The notes under the pieces are model-generated. The model searched no databases. It was not told where the DNA came from and saw nothing but the letters and a program-made list of their open reading frames with translations. 56,027 nucleotides of DNA from Armatimonadota bacterium. Its GTDB lineage: Bacteria > Armatimonadota > Fimbriimonadia > Fimbriimonadales > Fimbriimonadaceae. Below, piece by piece: positions 24,573-34,676 of this stretch. The position numbers were made by a program, and so were the translations under genes. The DNA lies in the NCBI GenBank assembly GCA_025360125.1, contig JANYCU010000032.1, positions 1 to 56,027 of the forward strand. The letters are read 5' to 3'. Each line of letters begins with the position of its first letter. Positions within the stretch are counted from its first letter, which is position 1.

Positions 24573-27077
24573 TTACTTCCGTACTGCCAATCCGTACCGA
24601 GGGGATGGCGTTTTCGAGTCTAAACCTTTGATCGACTTCCAAAGAATGTCATTCAACTCTTCGTCGATGTCGCTTTCTTCGGAGTATCGAGGGATTTTTT
24701 CGCTGTCCTTCGATCGATATGCCGACTTTGTATTGATCTGACACACGATTTCTCGACTGGGTTTGATGGCCACAAATGGCTCGGAATTGACGACCCGAGA
24801 ATCAAATATGGCTAGCGGATTTGCAACCGCATCGTATTGTGACATCGGCGGCATTCCCAACAGCAATTCCATCGTTCTTAACATCGAGTCGGTGTTATAG
24901 AAAGTACTGTCAATTTTCCCCTTTTGAATAAAGGGCGAAATAACGTAAGCCGTCGACCGATGAGCATCCACATGGTCGATGCCGGCTTGGGCGTCATCTT
25001 CGAGAATGCAGATTGCCGTCTCTTTCCAAAAGGGGCTATTTGAGACCGCTTCGACCAATTTGCCGACGGCGTAGTCATTGTCGGCCACCATACTGGAGGG
25101 GGTTGGAACTCCATTCCGGGTACCCATCGTGTGGTCGTTTCCAAGTCGAATGGTTTGGAATTTCGGCATGGTGCCTGATTTCACAAATCCATCAAATTCT
25201 CGTTTCCATTCATCAAATCGGTTCGTTGATTTGTTCGCACCATAAGACTTGAGTTGGCCTTTAAACGTAAAACTGTATTCACTAAAGAGGGGCGAGTCGG
25301 CGTACATATTGTCATAGTGGCGGAAGCTCGAATCATTATGGTTCAGAAGTGCCTTGATGTTTGGTTGACTGTCTTTGGCGCCTACGAACGTTGAGTTGCG
25401 CTTGTCGTTAGGGTCAATGAATTGGGTGAACATGCCGTAATTTCGGTAGGAAACATTGTTGCGATTACAAAGCTCCCAAATATATCCAGCCGCAGGCTTT
25501 GCAACGTTGTTCATACCAAGTATTTCGACCGCTTCGCCGTTATTCTGACCCTCAGTGTCATACGATCGACCTCGGCCCGAATAGTTGTAGGGAGTATTTC
25601 TTGAACCGTATGGGCTAGCCATTCCGCTCAACGACCACTGCCAGCCGTCCTGGCTGACTTCGGCGCACACATAAAAATTATCGAGCAACACAAAACGCTC
25701 AGCCAAGGCATGCTGATTAGGAGTGACATCTCGCGGAAATAACGTGAGGCTCGGATCTCCATTTCCAGATTTGAGGTCACCAAGGATATTGTCGTATGTG
25801 CGGTTCTCTTTGACCACGTAGATCATATGCTTGATGCCAGGATTCTTCAGGAGGTCCGACTTTGGGGAGTTCAGTCCCGGCTTAATCCGATTGTTCATGA
25901 GTACGGTCGTCGTCGATTTTTTGAGATTTGTAATGGTCGGGACCATTTGGTGAGAAACCGTCCCGGCGATAATATCTTGAATATATGTGCCTTTCTCGCC
26001 CACAGGCTTGCCGTTGGGGTTCTGGCTCTGGATTCCTTTCGCTGATGCAACAAGCAGGTGACCATTGTTTTGTACGACGCTGGTCGGGAGCCATCCAGTC
26101 GGCGAGTAGCCGATTAACTGGTGCTTGGCAAGGTCGATGACGCCAATGGCTTGCATATCGCCCAGAGTTACAAATAGTATCTTTTCGTCGTCGGATAGGC
26201 TGACGCCCAGTGGCCCTGCTCCCGGCAAGCCGCGAAGTTCGATCGGGCGAACGGTGATAGTATCAATGACGTTATCGGTACTTGTGTCGATAACACTAAT
26301 CGTGTCGCTTCCACTATTGGCAACATAAAGTCTGGATTGCAGTCGGTTGAGCGTTATGCCAACGGGAGCACTTCCGGTTCGAATAGATTTCGAAACGGTT
26401 CTGTGATCAAGATCAAGCACATCGATAACACCGTCACGCTCAGATCCGACATAAGCCTTCTGATCGGCACCGTTTCCTTTGGTTAAATAGGCACACGCCA
26501 AGGGAAACCCAGAGACGGGAATCTCGAAAAGGGGAGTACCTGCCTCGGTGTCGAAAATCGTTACTGATCCCCTGAAGTCCGTGGCTCGGCTGGTTTGATT
26601 GTTGACAACCAGGAGGCGCGAACCGTTCGAGTTAAACCCCAATCCCGCGAAGTGATAGGGAAGTTTCTTGCGGCTTTCCGGGATTGAAACGGAGATTGGA
26701 GTCCCTATCTCTTCAATTTTGCCGTCGGTGATTCGATAGGAGCTCACCTTATCTTGAGCACCCCGAGAGACGTAAACGTTGCCAGTCTTTGGGTGGACCG
26801 CTAAACCAAAGTAAAGCCCGTCATGGTCGGGATTATCCTTGGAAGTCTTGTAATCAAATTGGCTGGCCACTGCCCCGGTTTCGACGTTGACCACGGACAA
26901 AGCTTGTCGAAATCCGGAAGTGGTCACGACGCAATACTTCTTGTCCTTCGTCAGCACCATGTTAAGCGGATAACTACCGACTTCCACGTGCGAACCTGCC
27001 GGACTAATGTACTTGCCGATTGGAAGCATCGTTCGATCTTGGTTCCCAAGAATGGTTGACAGAAGAAGGGTGAGCAT
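24573..27077 (-). CDS. YncE-like beta-propeller fused to a phosphoesterase domain, secreted
   Basis: 834 aa with a short signal-like N-terminus. Residues ~30-370 form a YVTN/YncE seven-bladed propeller (YVANSGSDTISVIDTSTDNV, VDTITVRPIELRG). Residues ~415-760 match the phosphoesterase/phospholipase C-like family: VVKENRTYDNILGDL holds the catalytic Thr/Asn region and ILEDDAQAGIDHVDAHRSTA supplies metal-binding Asp and His. Such propeller-phosphoesterase fusions are common in acidobacteria and Armatimonadota; the true substrate is unknown, possibly phospholipids or other phosphodiesters in the periplasm. The gene stands alone between the RND operon and the cytochrome gene. Confidence 0.82.
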   Translation of the reverse strand: MLTLLLSTILGNQDRTMLPIGKYISPAGSHVEVGSYPLNMVLTKDKKYCVVTTSGFRQALSVVNVETGAVASQFDYKTSKDNPDHDGLYFGLAVHPKTGNVYVSRGAQDKVSSYRITDGKIEEIGTPISVSIPESRKKLPYHFAGLGFNSNGSRLLVVNNQTSRATDFRGSVTIFDTEAGTPLFEIPVSGFPLACAYLTKGNGADQKAYVGSERDGVIDVLDLDHRTVSKSIRTGSAPVGITLNRLQSRLYVANSGSDTISVIDTSTDNVIDTITVRPIELRGLPGAGPLGVSLSDDEKILFVTLGDMQAIGVIDLAKHQLIGYSPTGWLPTSVVQNNGHLLVASAKGIQSQNPNGKPVGEKGTYIQDIIAGTVSHQMVPTITNLKKSTTTVLMNNRIKPGLNSPKSDLLKNPGIKHMIYVVKENRTYDNILGDLKSGNGDPSLTLFPRDVTPNQHALAERFVLLDNFYVCAEVSQDGWQWSLSGMASPYGSRNTPYNYSGRGRSYDTEGQNNGEAVEILGMNNVAKPAAGYIWELCNRNNVSYRNYGMFTQFIDPNDKRNSTFVGAKDSQPNIKALLNHNDSSFRHYDNMYADSPLFSEYSFTFKGQLKSYGANKSTNRFDEWKREFDGFVKSGTMPKFQTIRLGNDHTMGTRNGVPTPSSMVADNDYAVGKLVEAVSNSPFWKETAICILEDDAQAGIDHVDAHRSTAYVISPFIQKGKIDSTFYNTDSMLRTMELLLGMPPMSQYDAVANPLAIFDSRVVNSEPFVAIKPSREIVCQINTKSAYRSKDSEKIPRYSEESDIDEELNDILWKSIKGLDSKTPSPRYGLAVRK

Positions 27078-27234
27078 GACTTGCCCAATTCTACACTGGG
27101 CGTTTCATGAGTTGTGTAAACATAATGTGAAGTTCGAGATCATGATCTGAGAAGGCAACCCCCGTTCTCGTAGAATTCATACGAGTTTGGTCACATTAGG
27201 CAAGGTAACATTGGCCCGGCTCTGAGTCGTTTTG

Positions 27235-30138
27235 ATGAAGCGTTCCATCCCATTTTTCGGTCTATGCATTTCTGTGTTCGCTTACGCGCTGGCGGGCCAT
27301 CAGGCACCTACTTCATCACCAAAATTAGTCAATTTTGATCGAGACGTACTTCCGATTCTGAGTCAGCATTGTTATAAGTGTCACGGTCCAGACGCAACCA
27401 AAGCCGCCGCCGGACTGCGGCTCGACTCTTTTTCATCGGTGGCGATCGCGAAAGGCTCCCCAGAGAAATCCTTGCTGATTCACCGAGTCAGCGATAAGAA
27501 TCCCGGCTCAAGGATGCCGCCCGAGGATTCGGGAGTCAAGCCGCTGAAACCCAATGAGATTGCGATTATTTCTCAATGGATTAAGCAGGGAGCTCAGTAT
27601 GAAAAGCATTGGTCGTATATTCCGCCGACAATGCCCAAGATGCCCGTTGTCAAGAATCTCACATGGAGCAAAAACCCCATGGATCGGTTCGTCTTGGCCA
27701 AACTCGAGGGTACAAACTTAAAACCAGAACCCGAAGCCGACAAGGATACGCTCGCTTTGCGAGCATCCCAAGTTTTGACCGGACTCCCGCCGAGCCCGGC
27801 CGAACTCGACGAATTTCGTCGGGATTCAAAACCAGGATCCTACGAGCGCTACGTTGACCAATTGATGGCAAAGCCATCGTACGGCGAACACCAAGCACGG
27901 TACTGGCTAGACGCGGTTCGTTACAGCGATACTCACGGTTTGCAGCTTGACAATGAGCGAGGTGTTTATCCCTACCGAGATTGGGTTGTACGGTCACTTA
28001 ACCAAGACTTACCGTTCAAGAACTTCATCGAATGGCAATTAGCCGGAGACCTCTTACCGAATCCAACTACCGAGCAGCGAGTTGCAACGGGTTACGTGCG
28101 AATGAACTTAACGTCCAACGAGGGCGGAGCGATTGCGGATGAGTTTTTGGCCCGCAACACCTTTGATCGGGTTGATACCACTAGCACCGTCATGCTGGGA
28201 CTGACCGTACAATGCGCGAAGTGTCACGACCATAAATATGACCCGATCAAGCAAAAGGACTATTACGGCCTTTACGCTTTTTTTAACAGCACTAAGGATG
28301 AGCCACTCGATGGAAACATCACGCTCCCACCTCCATTTATCCGCGCCAGCACACCAGAGCAAGAAGCTCGGCTGGTAGCGATGACGAGCAAATTGATGGA
28401 GCTACGTCAGTCGGTTGACCTAAGCAAAGCTGCTGCCCAGATCACGGCACAAAAAGTGGCGATCCCCACAACAAAGGGCTGGCAAATCAGTCCGGTTTAT
28501 GCGGAGAAGTCATTCGATGAGGCGTTTGATCGCGCGGAAGCACCGGAGTCTAACACTGGGGCCACCGTTCCTTGGAAGCCATTTGATTTTGAAGTCGGAA
28601 AAGACTTTGCGAACATTGTTAAAATAGACAACGCGTCGGTCTATGTCAGAGGAACGGTCGTCATGCCGACCGCGCAGACTTTCAGTTTTGGCGTGTCAAC
28701 CGATGATGCAGTCAAAGTTTGGCTCAACGGAAAATTGATTCATTCCCACAAAATCGGACGAGCCTTGAATTCAGAAGTTGATCGTGTTGTGGGAGAATTC
28801 AAGGCAGGAGAAAACGAACTCCTTGTGAAAATCATCAATGGAAGTTCAATAGACGGACTCAATATTCGGTTATTCGATCCTAACACGAAAGTTTTGATGG
28901 ATGCTTTGGCGGCTCACCAAAAATCTCCGAATACCGAAAAATCTAAGATTGATCTGGCTACTGCTTTCCTTGAACTTGGGCCGTCGAGTGATTCAAGCGC
29001 CGAATATCGAACTTTGATCAAAGAGCGAACTGCCTTCGAAGGGTCGATTCCCATGAGTTTGGTCGCCGAGGAGATGCCGAAACCCCGACCAGCGTTCATT
29101 CTCAAGCGGGGTGACTACCTACAGAAGGGAGACATGGTCCAGCGTCATATCCCTGACGTACTCGGATCGATTCCGGCGGGAACAAAAATCGACCGACTCG
29201 GATTCGCCCAGTGGCTGACGTCCCCGGCAAACCCCCTCGTGAATCGAGTGTTTGTAAACCGTATTTGGCAGCAGTACTTTGGAACCGCGATCGTCAAAAC
29301 AACGGACGACTTTGGCAGTCAAGGGGAGTGGCCCCAGAACCAGCCTTTGCTTGATTTCTTGGCGGTGTCGTTCGCCCAAAACGGCGGAAGCATGAAGAAG
29401 CTCAATCGAATGATTGTGACTTCGGCAACGTTCCGCCAAAGCTCGCAGATCACGAAAGAAAAGTTGACCAAAGACCCTGAAAATCGTTTGATTTCCCGAG
29501 GTCCTCGGTTCCGGATGGACGCCGAAGTCATTCGCGACAAGGCGCTTTACTCGGGCGGAATTTTGGTTCAACAGTTGGGTGGACGAGGGTTCAAGCCTTA
29601 CCAACCCGATGGACTTTGGGAGGGAGCTTCCGACCCCGCGAGTTCGACCCATATCTATGAGCAAGATCACGGCATGGCGATATACCGCCGCAGCATGTAC
29701 CTGTTCTGGAAGCGAACGGCTCCACCGCCATCCATGCTTTTGCTCGACGCCCCGCTTCGCGATACCTGCGTGGTTCGACGTTCGACGACGAATACGCCGC
29801 TTCAAGCTCTCACGACCGAGAATGAACCCGCATTTTTGGAAGCAAGCCGAACCATGGCGCAGCGAATTCTCAGCCAGCGAAGCGATGATGCGGGCCGACT
29901 TAAGTTCGCCTATGAATTGACCGTCGCGCGCGCACCAAAACCTGCCGAGTCAGAATTGCTCATGAAAGGATTGGCGTATTATCGCAAGAAGTATTTGGCG
30001 GACCCAGCATCGGCGAAGAAGCTGATCTCCATTGGAGAGGCCCCAGTAGCCAAAGGCATTTCCGCTTCGGAGCAAGCATCCTGGATGATCATTTGTTCGA
30101 CCTTGATGAACACCGACGAGTTTCTCACCATACACTAA
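27235..30138 (+). CDS. PSCyt1/PSCyt2 (DUF1549)-PSD1 (DUF1553) cytochrome-like protein
   Basis: 967 aa from the ATG at 27235 (a TTG precedes it in frame). After a signal peptide (FFGLCISVFAYALAG) a haem-binding motif CYKCH is at residues 46-50 in a planctomycete-type cytochrome c domain (FDRDVLPILSQHCYKCHGPD), followed by DUF1549 (GLPPSPAELDEFRRD). A second CAKCH lies at about 327-331 and DUF1553 at the C-terminus (NPLVNRVFVNRIWQQYFG). A PA14-like insert (TFSFGVSTDDAVKVWLNGKL, ~480-580) may bind carbohydrate. The protein is exported and pairs with the DUF1501 protein encoded 4 nt downstream, the usual partnership. Function in the family is not settled; polysaccharide-linked redox chemistry is often suggested. 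Confidence 0.88.
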   Translation: MKRSIPFFGLCISVFAYALAGHQAPTSSPKLVNFDRDVLPILSQHCYKCHGPDATKAAAGLRLDSFSSVAIAKGSPEKSLLIHRVSDKNPGSRMPPEDSGVKPLKPNEIAIISQWIKQGAQYEKHWSYIPPTMPKMPVVKNLTWSKNPMDRFVLAKLEGTNLKPEPEADKDTLALRASQVLTGLPPSPAELDEFRRDSKPGSYERYVDQLMAKPSYGEHQARYWLDAVRYSDTHGLQLDNERGVYPYRDWVVRSLNQDLPFKNFIEWQLAGDLLPNPTTEQRVATGYVRMNLTSNEGGAIADEFLARNTFDRVDTTSTVMLGLTVQCAKCHDHKYDPIKQKDYYGLYAFFNSTKDEPLDGNITLPPPFIRASTPEQEARLVAMTSKLMELRQSVDLSKAAAQITAQKVAIPTTKGWQISPVYAEKSFDEAFDRAEAPESNTGATVPWKPFDFEVGKDFANIVKIDNASVYVRGTVVMPTAQTFSFGVSTDDAVKVWLNGKLIHSHKIGRALNSEVDRVVGEFKAGENELLVKIINGSSIDGLNIRLFDPNTKVLMDALAAHQKSPNTEKSKIDLATAFLELGPSSDSSAEYRTLIKERTAFEGSIPMSLVAEEMPKPRPAFILKRGDYLQKGDMVQRHIPDVLGSIPAGTKIDRLGFAQWLTSPANPLVNRVFVNRIWQQYFGTAIVKTTDDFGSQGEWPQNQPLLDFLAVSFAQNGGSMKKLNRMIVTSATFRQSSQITKEKLTKDPENRLISRGPRFRMDAEVIRDKALYSGGILVQQLGGRGFKPYQPDGLWEGASDPASSTHIYEQDHGMAIYRRSMYLFWKRTAPPPSMLLLDAPLRDTCVVRRSTTNTPLQALTTENEPAFLEASRTMAQRILSQRSDDAGRLKFAYELTVARAPKPAESELLMKGLAYYRKKYLADPASAKKLISIGEAPVAKGISASEQASWMIICSTLMNTDEFLTIH

Positions 30139-30142
30139 CCCC

Positions 30143-31672
30143 ATGGACCCAACCCGCGAAGCCGAACTTTTGATGACCCGGAGGCAACTCTTTGGGAATA
30201 CCACGCTAGGAATTGGGACAGCCGCACTCAGCCGACTCTTGACCGTCGGCGGATTGGGCAGTATTGCGGGCCTCGCCGAAGCGTTTGGCGAACAGGGCCG
30301 CCATGGGATCCCAGGAATTCCGAACTTTGCTCCGAAAGCCAAACGGGTGATCTTTTTGTTCATGAGCGGCGGACCCAGTCAGCTGGACCTTTGGGATTTC
30401 AAACCAAAGCTAGCCGAACTGTTTAATACGGATTTGCCGGACTCGGTTCGAAGGGGACAACGCGTCACTACCATGACGAGCGGGCAAACTCGATTTCCGA
30501 TCGCACCGTCGAAATACAAATTCAAACAATATGATAACGGGTCGGACGGAATCTTTGTCAGTGAGTTGCTTCCCCATACCGCTAGCGTCGTGAAAGAATT
30601 GTGTGTGGTCAAGTCGATGTGGACTGAGGCGATTAACCACGATCCCGCCACGACTTTTATTCAAACGGGAAGCCAAATTCCCGGACGACCGAGCATGGGA
30701 TCTTGGTTGAGTTATGGTCTCGGATCGCTTAACGATAACTTGCCAACCTATATCGTTCTGCATAGCAAAGTTTCGTCGAATAAGCCAAATCAAGCGGTAT
30801 ATCCGCGACTTTGGGGTTCAGGATTTTTGCCAAGCGAATATCAAGGCGTTGCATTTCGGTCACAAGGTGACGCAGTTTTGTACCTAAAGGACCCGGAAGG
30901 AATGGATCGAGAGACACGGCGAGTCATGCTTGACAATGTTGAAGCGCTCAACCATCAGGCCCTTGGCCATTTTGGTGATCCCGAAATTGCCGCTCGAATC
31001 AAGCAATATGAACTCGCTTATCAACTTCAGGCAAGCGTTCCCGACTTGATGGATCTTAGCAAAGAGACGCAAGAAACGTTTGATCTCTATGGAAAGGAAG
31101 CACACGAGCCGGGAACCTTCGCCGCCAACTGCCTTTTGGCACGGAGGATGGTTCAAAAGGGCGTTCGATTTATTCAAATTTTCCACCGAGGATGGGACTT
31201 GCACAATAACCTTACAGGCGACCTTCCAAGTCAGACAAAGGATGTCGATCAAGCTTGCGCGGCACTCATCAAAGATCTCAAGCGGACCGGACTGCTCGAC
31301 GAAACGTTGGTTGTATGGGCGGGAGAATTTGGCCGTACCGTTTATTGCCAAGGCCCGTTATCCGCAGACAATTACGGTCGCGACCACCACCCACGGGCTT
31401 TCACGATTTGGATGGCTGGCGGCGGCGTCAAACCCGGCATGGTTTACGGCAATACCGATGATTTTGGCTACAATATCGTTGACAAGGACGGGAAGATCAT
31501 TGATCCAAGCGTTGAAGACTTCACCCCGGGTGCCGTCCACGTTCATGACCTTCAGGCAACGATTTTGAATCAGCTTGGCATTGATCACACCAAGCTGACC
31601 TATCACTACCAAGGTCGGGATTTTCGCCTGACCGACGTTCATGGTCACGTCGTCAAAGACTTGCTTAAGTAG
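30143..31672 (+). CDS. DUF1501 family protein, Tat-exported
   Basis: 509 aa. A twin-arginine signal (MTRRQLFGNTTLGIG, residues ~11-25) indicates folded export. The body has the alkaline-phosphatase/sulfatase-like fold of DUF1501: VIFLFMSGGPSQLDLWDFKP near the start, VVWAGEFGRTVYCQ and GRDHHPRAFTIWMAGGGVKPG with metal-type His/Asp residues towards the end. It is 4 nt behind the PSCyt gene and surely co-transcribed. The start at 30143 fits the spacing, although an internal ATG at the Tat motif is possible. The end overlaps the convergent gene at 31665 by 8 nt. The substrate is unknown. Confidence 0.9.
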   Translation: MDPTREAELLMTRRQLFGNTTLGIGTAALSRLLTVGGLGSIAGLAEAFGEQGRHGIPGIPNFAPKAKRVIFLFMSGGPSQLDLWDFKPKLAELFNTDLPDSVRRGQRVTTMTSGQTRFPIAPSKYKFKQYDNGSDGIFVSELLPHTASVVKELCVVKSMWTEAINHDPATTFIQTGSQIPGRPSMGSWLSYGLGSLNDNLPTYIVLHSKVSSNKPNQAVYPRLWGSGFLPSEYQGVAFRSQGDAVLYLKDPEGMDRETRRVMLDNVEALNHQALGHFGDPEIAARIKQYELAYQLQASVPDLMDLSKETQETFDLYGKEAHEPGTFAANCLLARRMVQKGVRFIQIFHRGWDLHNNLTGDLPSQTKDVDQACAALIKDLKRTGLLDETLVVWAGEFGRTVYCQGPLSADNYGRDHHPRAFTIWMAGGGVKPGMVYGNTDDFGYNIVDKDGKIIDPSVEDFTPGAVHVHDLQATILNQLGIDHTKLTYHYQGRDFRLTDVHGHVVKDLLK

Positions 31673-32276
31673 TCTTGAACGGTTTGCCTTGCAAGGTTTG
31701 CCAACTCTGGAGTTGAGCCGGAGTAAGGTTGCCTTTCACGTTGGTTTGCGCTTCGGTTCGACTCTTCTTGATCTTCTCAAGGGTGGGAGGCAGTATGGTC
31801 GCCTTTCCATTTTCAATTTTGACTTCCTTCGAAATGATCGCGTTGACCTCGGATTGCGATGCGGCGAAGGTACCTTGGATCTTCGTGATTTGAGGTGAGG
31901 TTAGGGCGATTGCCTTTTGGTATTTGGGCAATGTGAGGAGAACAAGTCCTGATTTTTGAATCCAAATCTGTTCGAATCGCGCCTGTTGAACTGGCTGAAG
32001 AAGTTTCAAAACTCGGGCATCATACGAGTTGTCGCCTCCCTGAGCATGAGCTTGAAGGTAGGGCCTTCCGTCCTTGCTCTCCGCCCCGACCTCAACCATG
32101 ATGTAGTTCAACTCCTTGATCTGTTTCGCGTTCAGGGCCAATTCTTCGGGAACGCCCTTGTACAAGTAGGTTAAAAACATCGAAGGCATGTTGGGAGTTG
32201 TGACCTTCATCTGGTGAGCTTGGGTCGATCCGAGCAAGACTGTGAGCGATACAAGAGATGTGAGATAGCTTAACAT
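31665..32276 (-). CDS. Secreted helical protein of unknown function
   Basis: 203 aa with a clear signal peptide (MLSYLTSLVSLTVLLGSTQA). The mature part is helical and includes LNAKQIKELNYIMVEVG and a C-terminal LTPAQLQSWQTLQGKPFK. This LTPxQ..xW..LxGxPF pattern is common in small exported proteins of planctomycetes and Armatimonadota, with some resemblance to CpxP/Spy-like LTxxQ repeats. No catalytic motif is seen. It is convergent with the DUF1501 gene, overlapping by 8 nt. A TAACCA hexamer lies 6 nt before the ATG. Confidence 0.7.
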   Translation of the reverse strand: MLSYLTSLVSLTVLLGSTQAHQMKVTTPNMPSMFLTYLYKGVPEELALNAKQIKELNYIMVEVGAESKDGRPYLQAHAQGGDNSYDARVLKLLQPVQQARFEQIWIQKSGLVLLTLPKYQKAIALTSPQITKIQGTFAASQSEVNAIISKEVKIENGKATILPPTLEKIKKSRTEAQTNVKGNLTPAQLQSWQTLQGKPFKTT

Positions 32277-32353
32277 TGGACTTGGTTACGCACTGCAGAA
32301 TTCCGAAGTTCCATTCTTTGAAAACTGCCAGATTCAGCCCGAATTGCAATCAA

Positions 32354-32887
32354 TTACGAAGTGCGAGGAGTTAAGAATCCGATCAATCGGAATTTATTTC
32401 GGCCACCCGAAAAGCTGACTTCGCCCGACCCAGAACGCACACATTCGCACGTTCGAATCCCGATGCCATCGAGTGTCGCAAACACGGTCCCTGCTCCCAT
32501 ATTGGCGTGGGAGATCGTCCATCGATTCGTACCTTGTACCGACTCAACAAAGGCGACATGCCCGAACTCGTTACCTTTCCAACCGCCGAGCACCATGATG
32601 CTTCCGAGGGTTGGAGTTTGGCTCAGCCTGACGCCAATGGCCAAGGCTGGCCAGAATCTCGCATCTCGTCCATGCGATCGAGTGAAACGAAATCGGTGAC
32701 CCGTTTCGAGCGATCGCTCAAAGGCATACCAAGTGCATTGGCCCTTCGGAAACGAGTTGAGGCGGCTCGATGAACCAAGGTCGATAACCAAAGCCGATGG
32801 CCGTACAAACTGATGTTTAACGGTCACCACCGAAGCGCTAACGGCAATGAACACCGCCGCCAAAACCTGCCACTTTCTTGTCGCCAT
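32354..32887 (-). CDS. CHAP-domain amidase/endopeptidase-like protein
   Basis: 177 aa. An N-terminal hydrophobic segment (WQVLAAVFIAVSASVVTV) serves as signal or anchor. The CHAP catalytic Cys is in KGQCTWYAF and the catalytic His in NEFGHVAFVE, followed by a typical SHANMG segment. Such proteins cut peptidoglycan cross-bridges or the amide next to muramic acid. There is no additional cell-wall-binding domain, so it may be a small periplasmic remodelling enzyme. Divergent from the M14 carboxypeptidase gene, whose product could also act on peptides. A TAAGAA hexamer stands 6 nt before the ATG. Confidence 0.82.
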   Translation of the reverse strand: MATRKWQVLAAVFIAVSASVVTVKHQFVRPSALVIDLGSSSRLNSFPKGQCTWYAFERSLETGHRFRFTRSHGRDARFWPALAIGVRLSQTPTLGSIMVLGGWKGNEFGHVAFVESVQGTNRWTISHANMGAGTVFATLDGIGIRTCECVRSGSGEVSFSGGRNKFRLIGFLTPRTS

Positions 32888-32947
32888 TGGAACTTCTTAA
32901 CCGACGAAATACGTAGCGAGTTCCAATGAATTCCTGGGGGAGAGGGG

Positions 32948-32953
32948 TAACCT
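32948..32953 (+). promoter_or_regulatory. Leaderless-type -10 before the M14 gene
   Basis: TAACCT lies exactly 6 nt before the ATG at 32960. Confidence 0.35.
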
Positions 32954-32959
32954 CGCGCG

Positions 32960-34669
32960 ATGCCTGCGATAGAATTTAATCGCTATTACCGTTTTGACGA
33001 GATGACCTCGCTGCTACGCGCGTTCGCGAGTGAGTTTCCAAACCTTGTCGATCTTGAATCGATCGGGAAGAGCCACGAGGGTCGGGACATCTGGTGCCTC
33101 ACCGTTACCAACAAGGCAACCGGAAAGCACCAAGACAAACCCGCGTTCTGGTGCGATGGCAACATCCATGCTTCCGAAGTAAGTGCCTCGACGTCCGTTC
33201 TGTACATTCTTAACAAGCTCACCACCCAATATGGCAAAGACGAGACTGTCACCCGAGCGGTGGATTCTCGGGCGTTCTACTTGGTTCCTCGTCTTGGACC
33301 TGATGGGGCCGAATGGGCGCTGGCCGACAAGCCCAAGATTATTCGCAGCTCTACCCGGCCGTATCCGTATGACGAAGAAGATCCTTATGGGCTAGAGTTG
33401 CAGGATATCGATGGCGACGGACGGGTCCTCAACATGCGGGTCAAGGATCCAAATGGCCCCTGGAAAGTATGTGCTCAAGAACCGCGACTGCTCGAATTGC
33501 GGCAACCTGGGGAGGTTGGCGGGACCTATTATCGGCTGATGCCCGAAGGTCTGTTCCATAATTTTGACGGATTAACCATGCGCGGGCAAAAGCGAAAAGA
33601 AGGGTTGGATATGAACCGAAATTTCCCGTCCGCTTGGCGACTCGAAGGTGAGCAGTACGGGGCCGGACCATTCCCCACCAGCGAGCCTGAGATCCATGCT
33701 GCAGTCTCCGCCATTTGCGAGAGGCCAAATATTTGCGGAGCGGTTACGTTCCATACCTTCTCAGGCGTTCACCTTCGCCCACCGAGCCGAATGCCAGACG
33801 ATGATCTTCCGCCGGAAGATATTTGGACGTTCAAACGCATCGGTGACGAGGGAGAGAAACTGACGGGATATCCCGCGATTAGTAACTACCACGAGTTTCG
33901 ATATCACCCGAAGGAGACGATTACTGGAGTCTTTGATGACTGGATGTACGAGCATCGGGGAGTTTATTCTTGGACGACTGAGATTTGGTCGCCCCAGCGT
34001 CAAGCCGGAATCACGGACTACAAATACATCGACTGGTTCCGTGATCATCCGATCGAAGATGATATCAAGATGCTGGCGTGGTCCGATACCGCTCTCGACA
34101 AGAAGGGCTATATCGATTGGGTTCCGTTTAAGCACCCTCAGCTGGGTGAAGTTGAAATTGGTGGATGGGATTCGATGTATGCGTTTCGCAATCCGCCTCC
34201 TCAATTCTTGGAAAAAGAGATTTCGCCGTTTGCTGACTGGGTGATCTGGCAGGCCCTGTCTTCGCCTAAACTCGAGTTGCGAGAAACCCAAGTGACCCGG
34301 GCTGGCGATGGTGCATGGCGAATTCGCGTTGCGGTTCAGAACACGGGCTGGCTACCGACGAATGTGACGAAAGGTGCGATCAAAAACAAACTGGTACGAG
34401 GAGTTACGGCTGAGATTTCAAAGTCGGGTGCTTCGACCGATTCAATCGGCAAACGCGAACCAGCTTGGCTCGTGGCGGGTAAATTACGCGAAGTTGGAGA
34501 TCAATTGAGGGGCTGGGATCGGGTGCCGGTCGGCGGCTTTGGTTGGCACGGCGACGAGACCGACGACGTTGCCGTGTTTGAGTGGGTTGTCTCCGAGCCC
34601 GGCGAATACGCCGTCGAAGTCCATCACGAGCGAGCAGGCCGAGTTAGGGTTTCAATTCAAACTGGATAA
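32960..34669 (+). CDS. M14 zinc carboxypeptidase-like protein
   Basis: 569 aa without a signal peptide. The zinc-binding pair is H70 and E73 in GNIHASEV, the third ligand the His of AVTFHTFSG (~residue 261), and the general base Glu lies in YSWTTEIWSP. RNFPSAWRLEGEQYGAGPFPTSEPE is the usual M14 substrate region. After ~430 the chain has a beta-sandwich-like region (TRAGDGAWRIRVAVQNTGWLPT) as in several large M14 proteins. It is expected to remove C-terminal residues from peptides or act on peptidoglycan-type peptides. Other members of this subfamily lacking signal peptides are thought to be intracellular. Confidence 0.87.
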   Translation: MPAIEFNRYYRFDEMTSLLRAFASEFPNLVDLESIGKSHEGRDIWCLTVTNKATGKHQDKPAFWCDGNIHASEVSASTSVLYILNKLTTQYGKDETVTRAVDSRAFYLVPRLGPDGAEWALADKPKIIRSSTRPYPYDEEDPYGLELQDIDGDGRVLNMRVKDPNGPWKVCAQEPRLLELRQPGEVGGTYYRLMPEGLFHNFDGLTMRGQKRKEGLDMNRNFPSAWRLEGEQYGAGPFPTSEPEIHAAVSAICERPNICGAVTFHTFSGVHLRPPSRMPDDDLPPEDIWTFKRIGDEGEKLTGYPAISNYHEFRYHPKETITGVFDDWMYEHRGVYSWTTEIWSPQRQAGITDYKYIDWFRDHPIEDDIKMLAWSDTALDKKGYIDWVPFKHPQLGEVEIGGWDSMYAFRNPPPQFLEKEISPFADWVIWQALSSPKLELRETQVTRAGDGAWRIRVAVQNTGWLPTNVTKGAIKNKLVRGVTAEISKSGASTDSIGKREPAWLVAGKLREVGDQLRGWDRVPVGGFGWHGDETDDVAVFEWVVSEPGEYAVEVHHERAGRVRVSIQTG

Positions 34670-34676
34670 TTTTTGG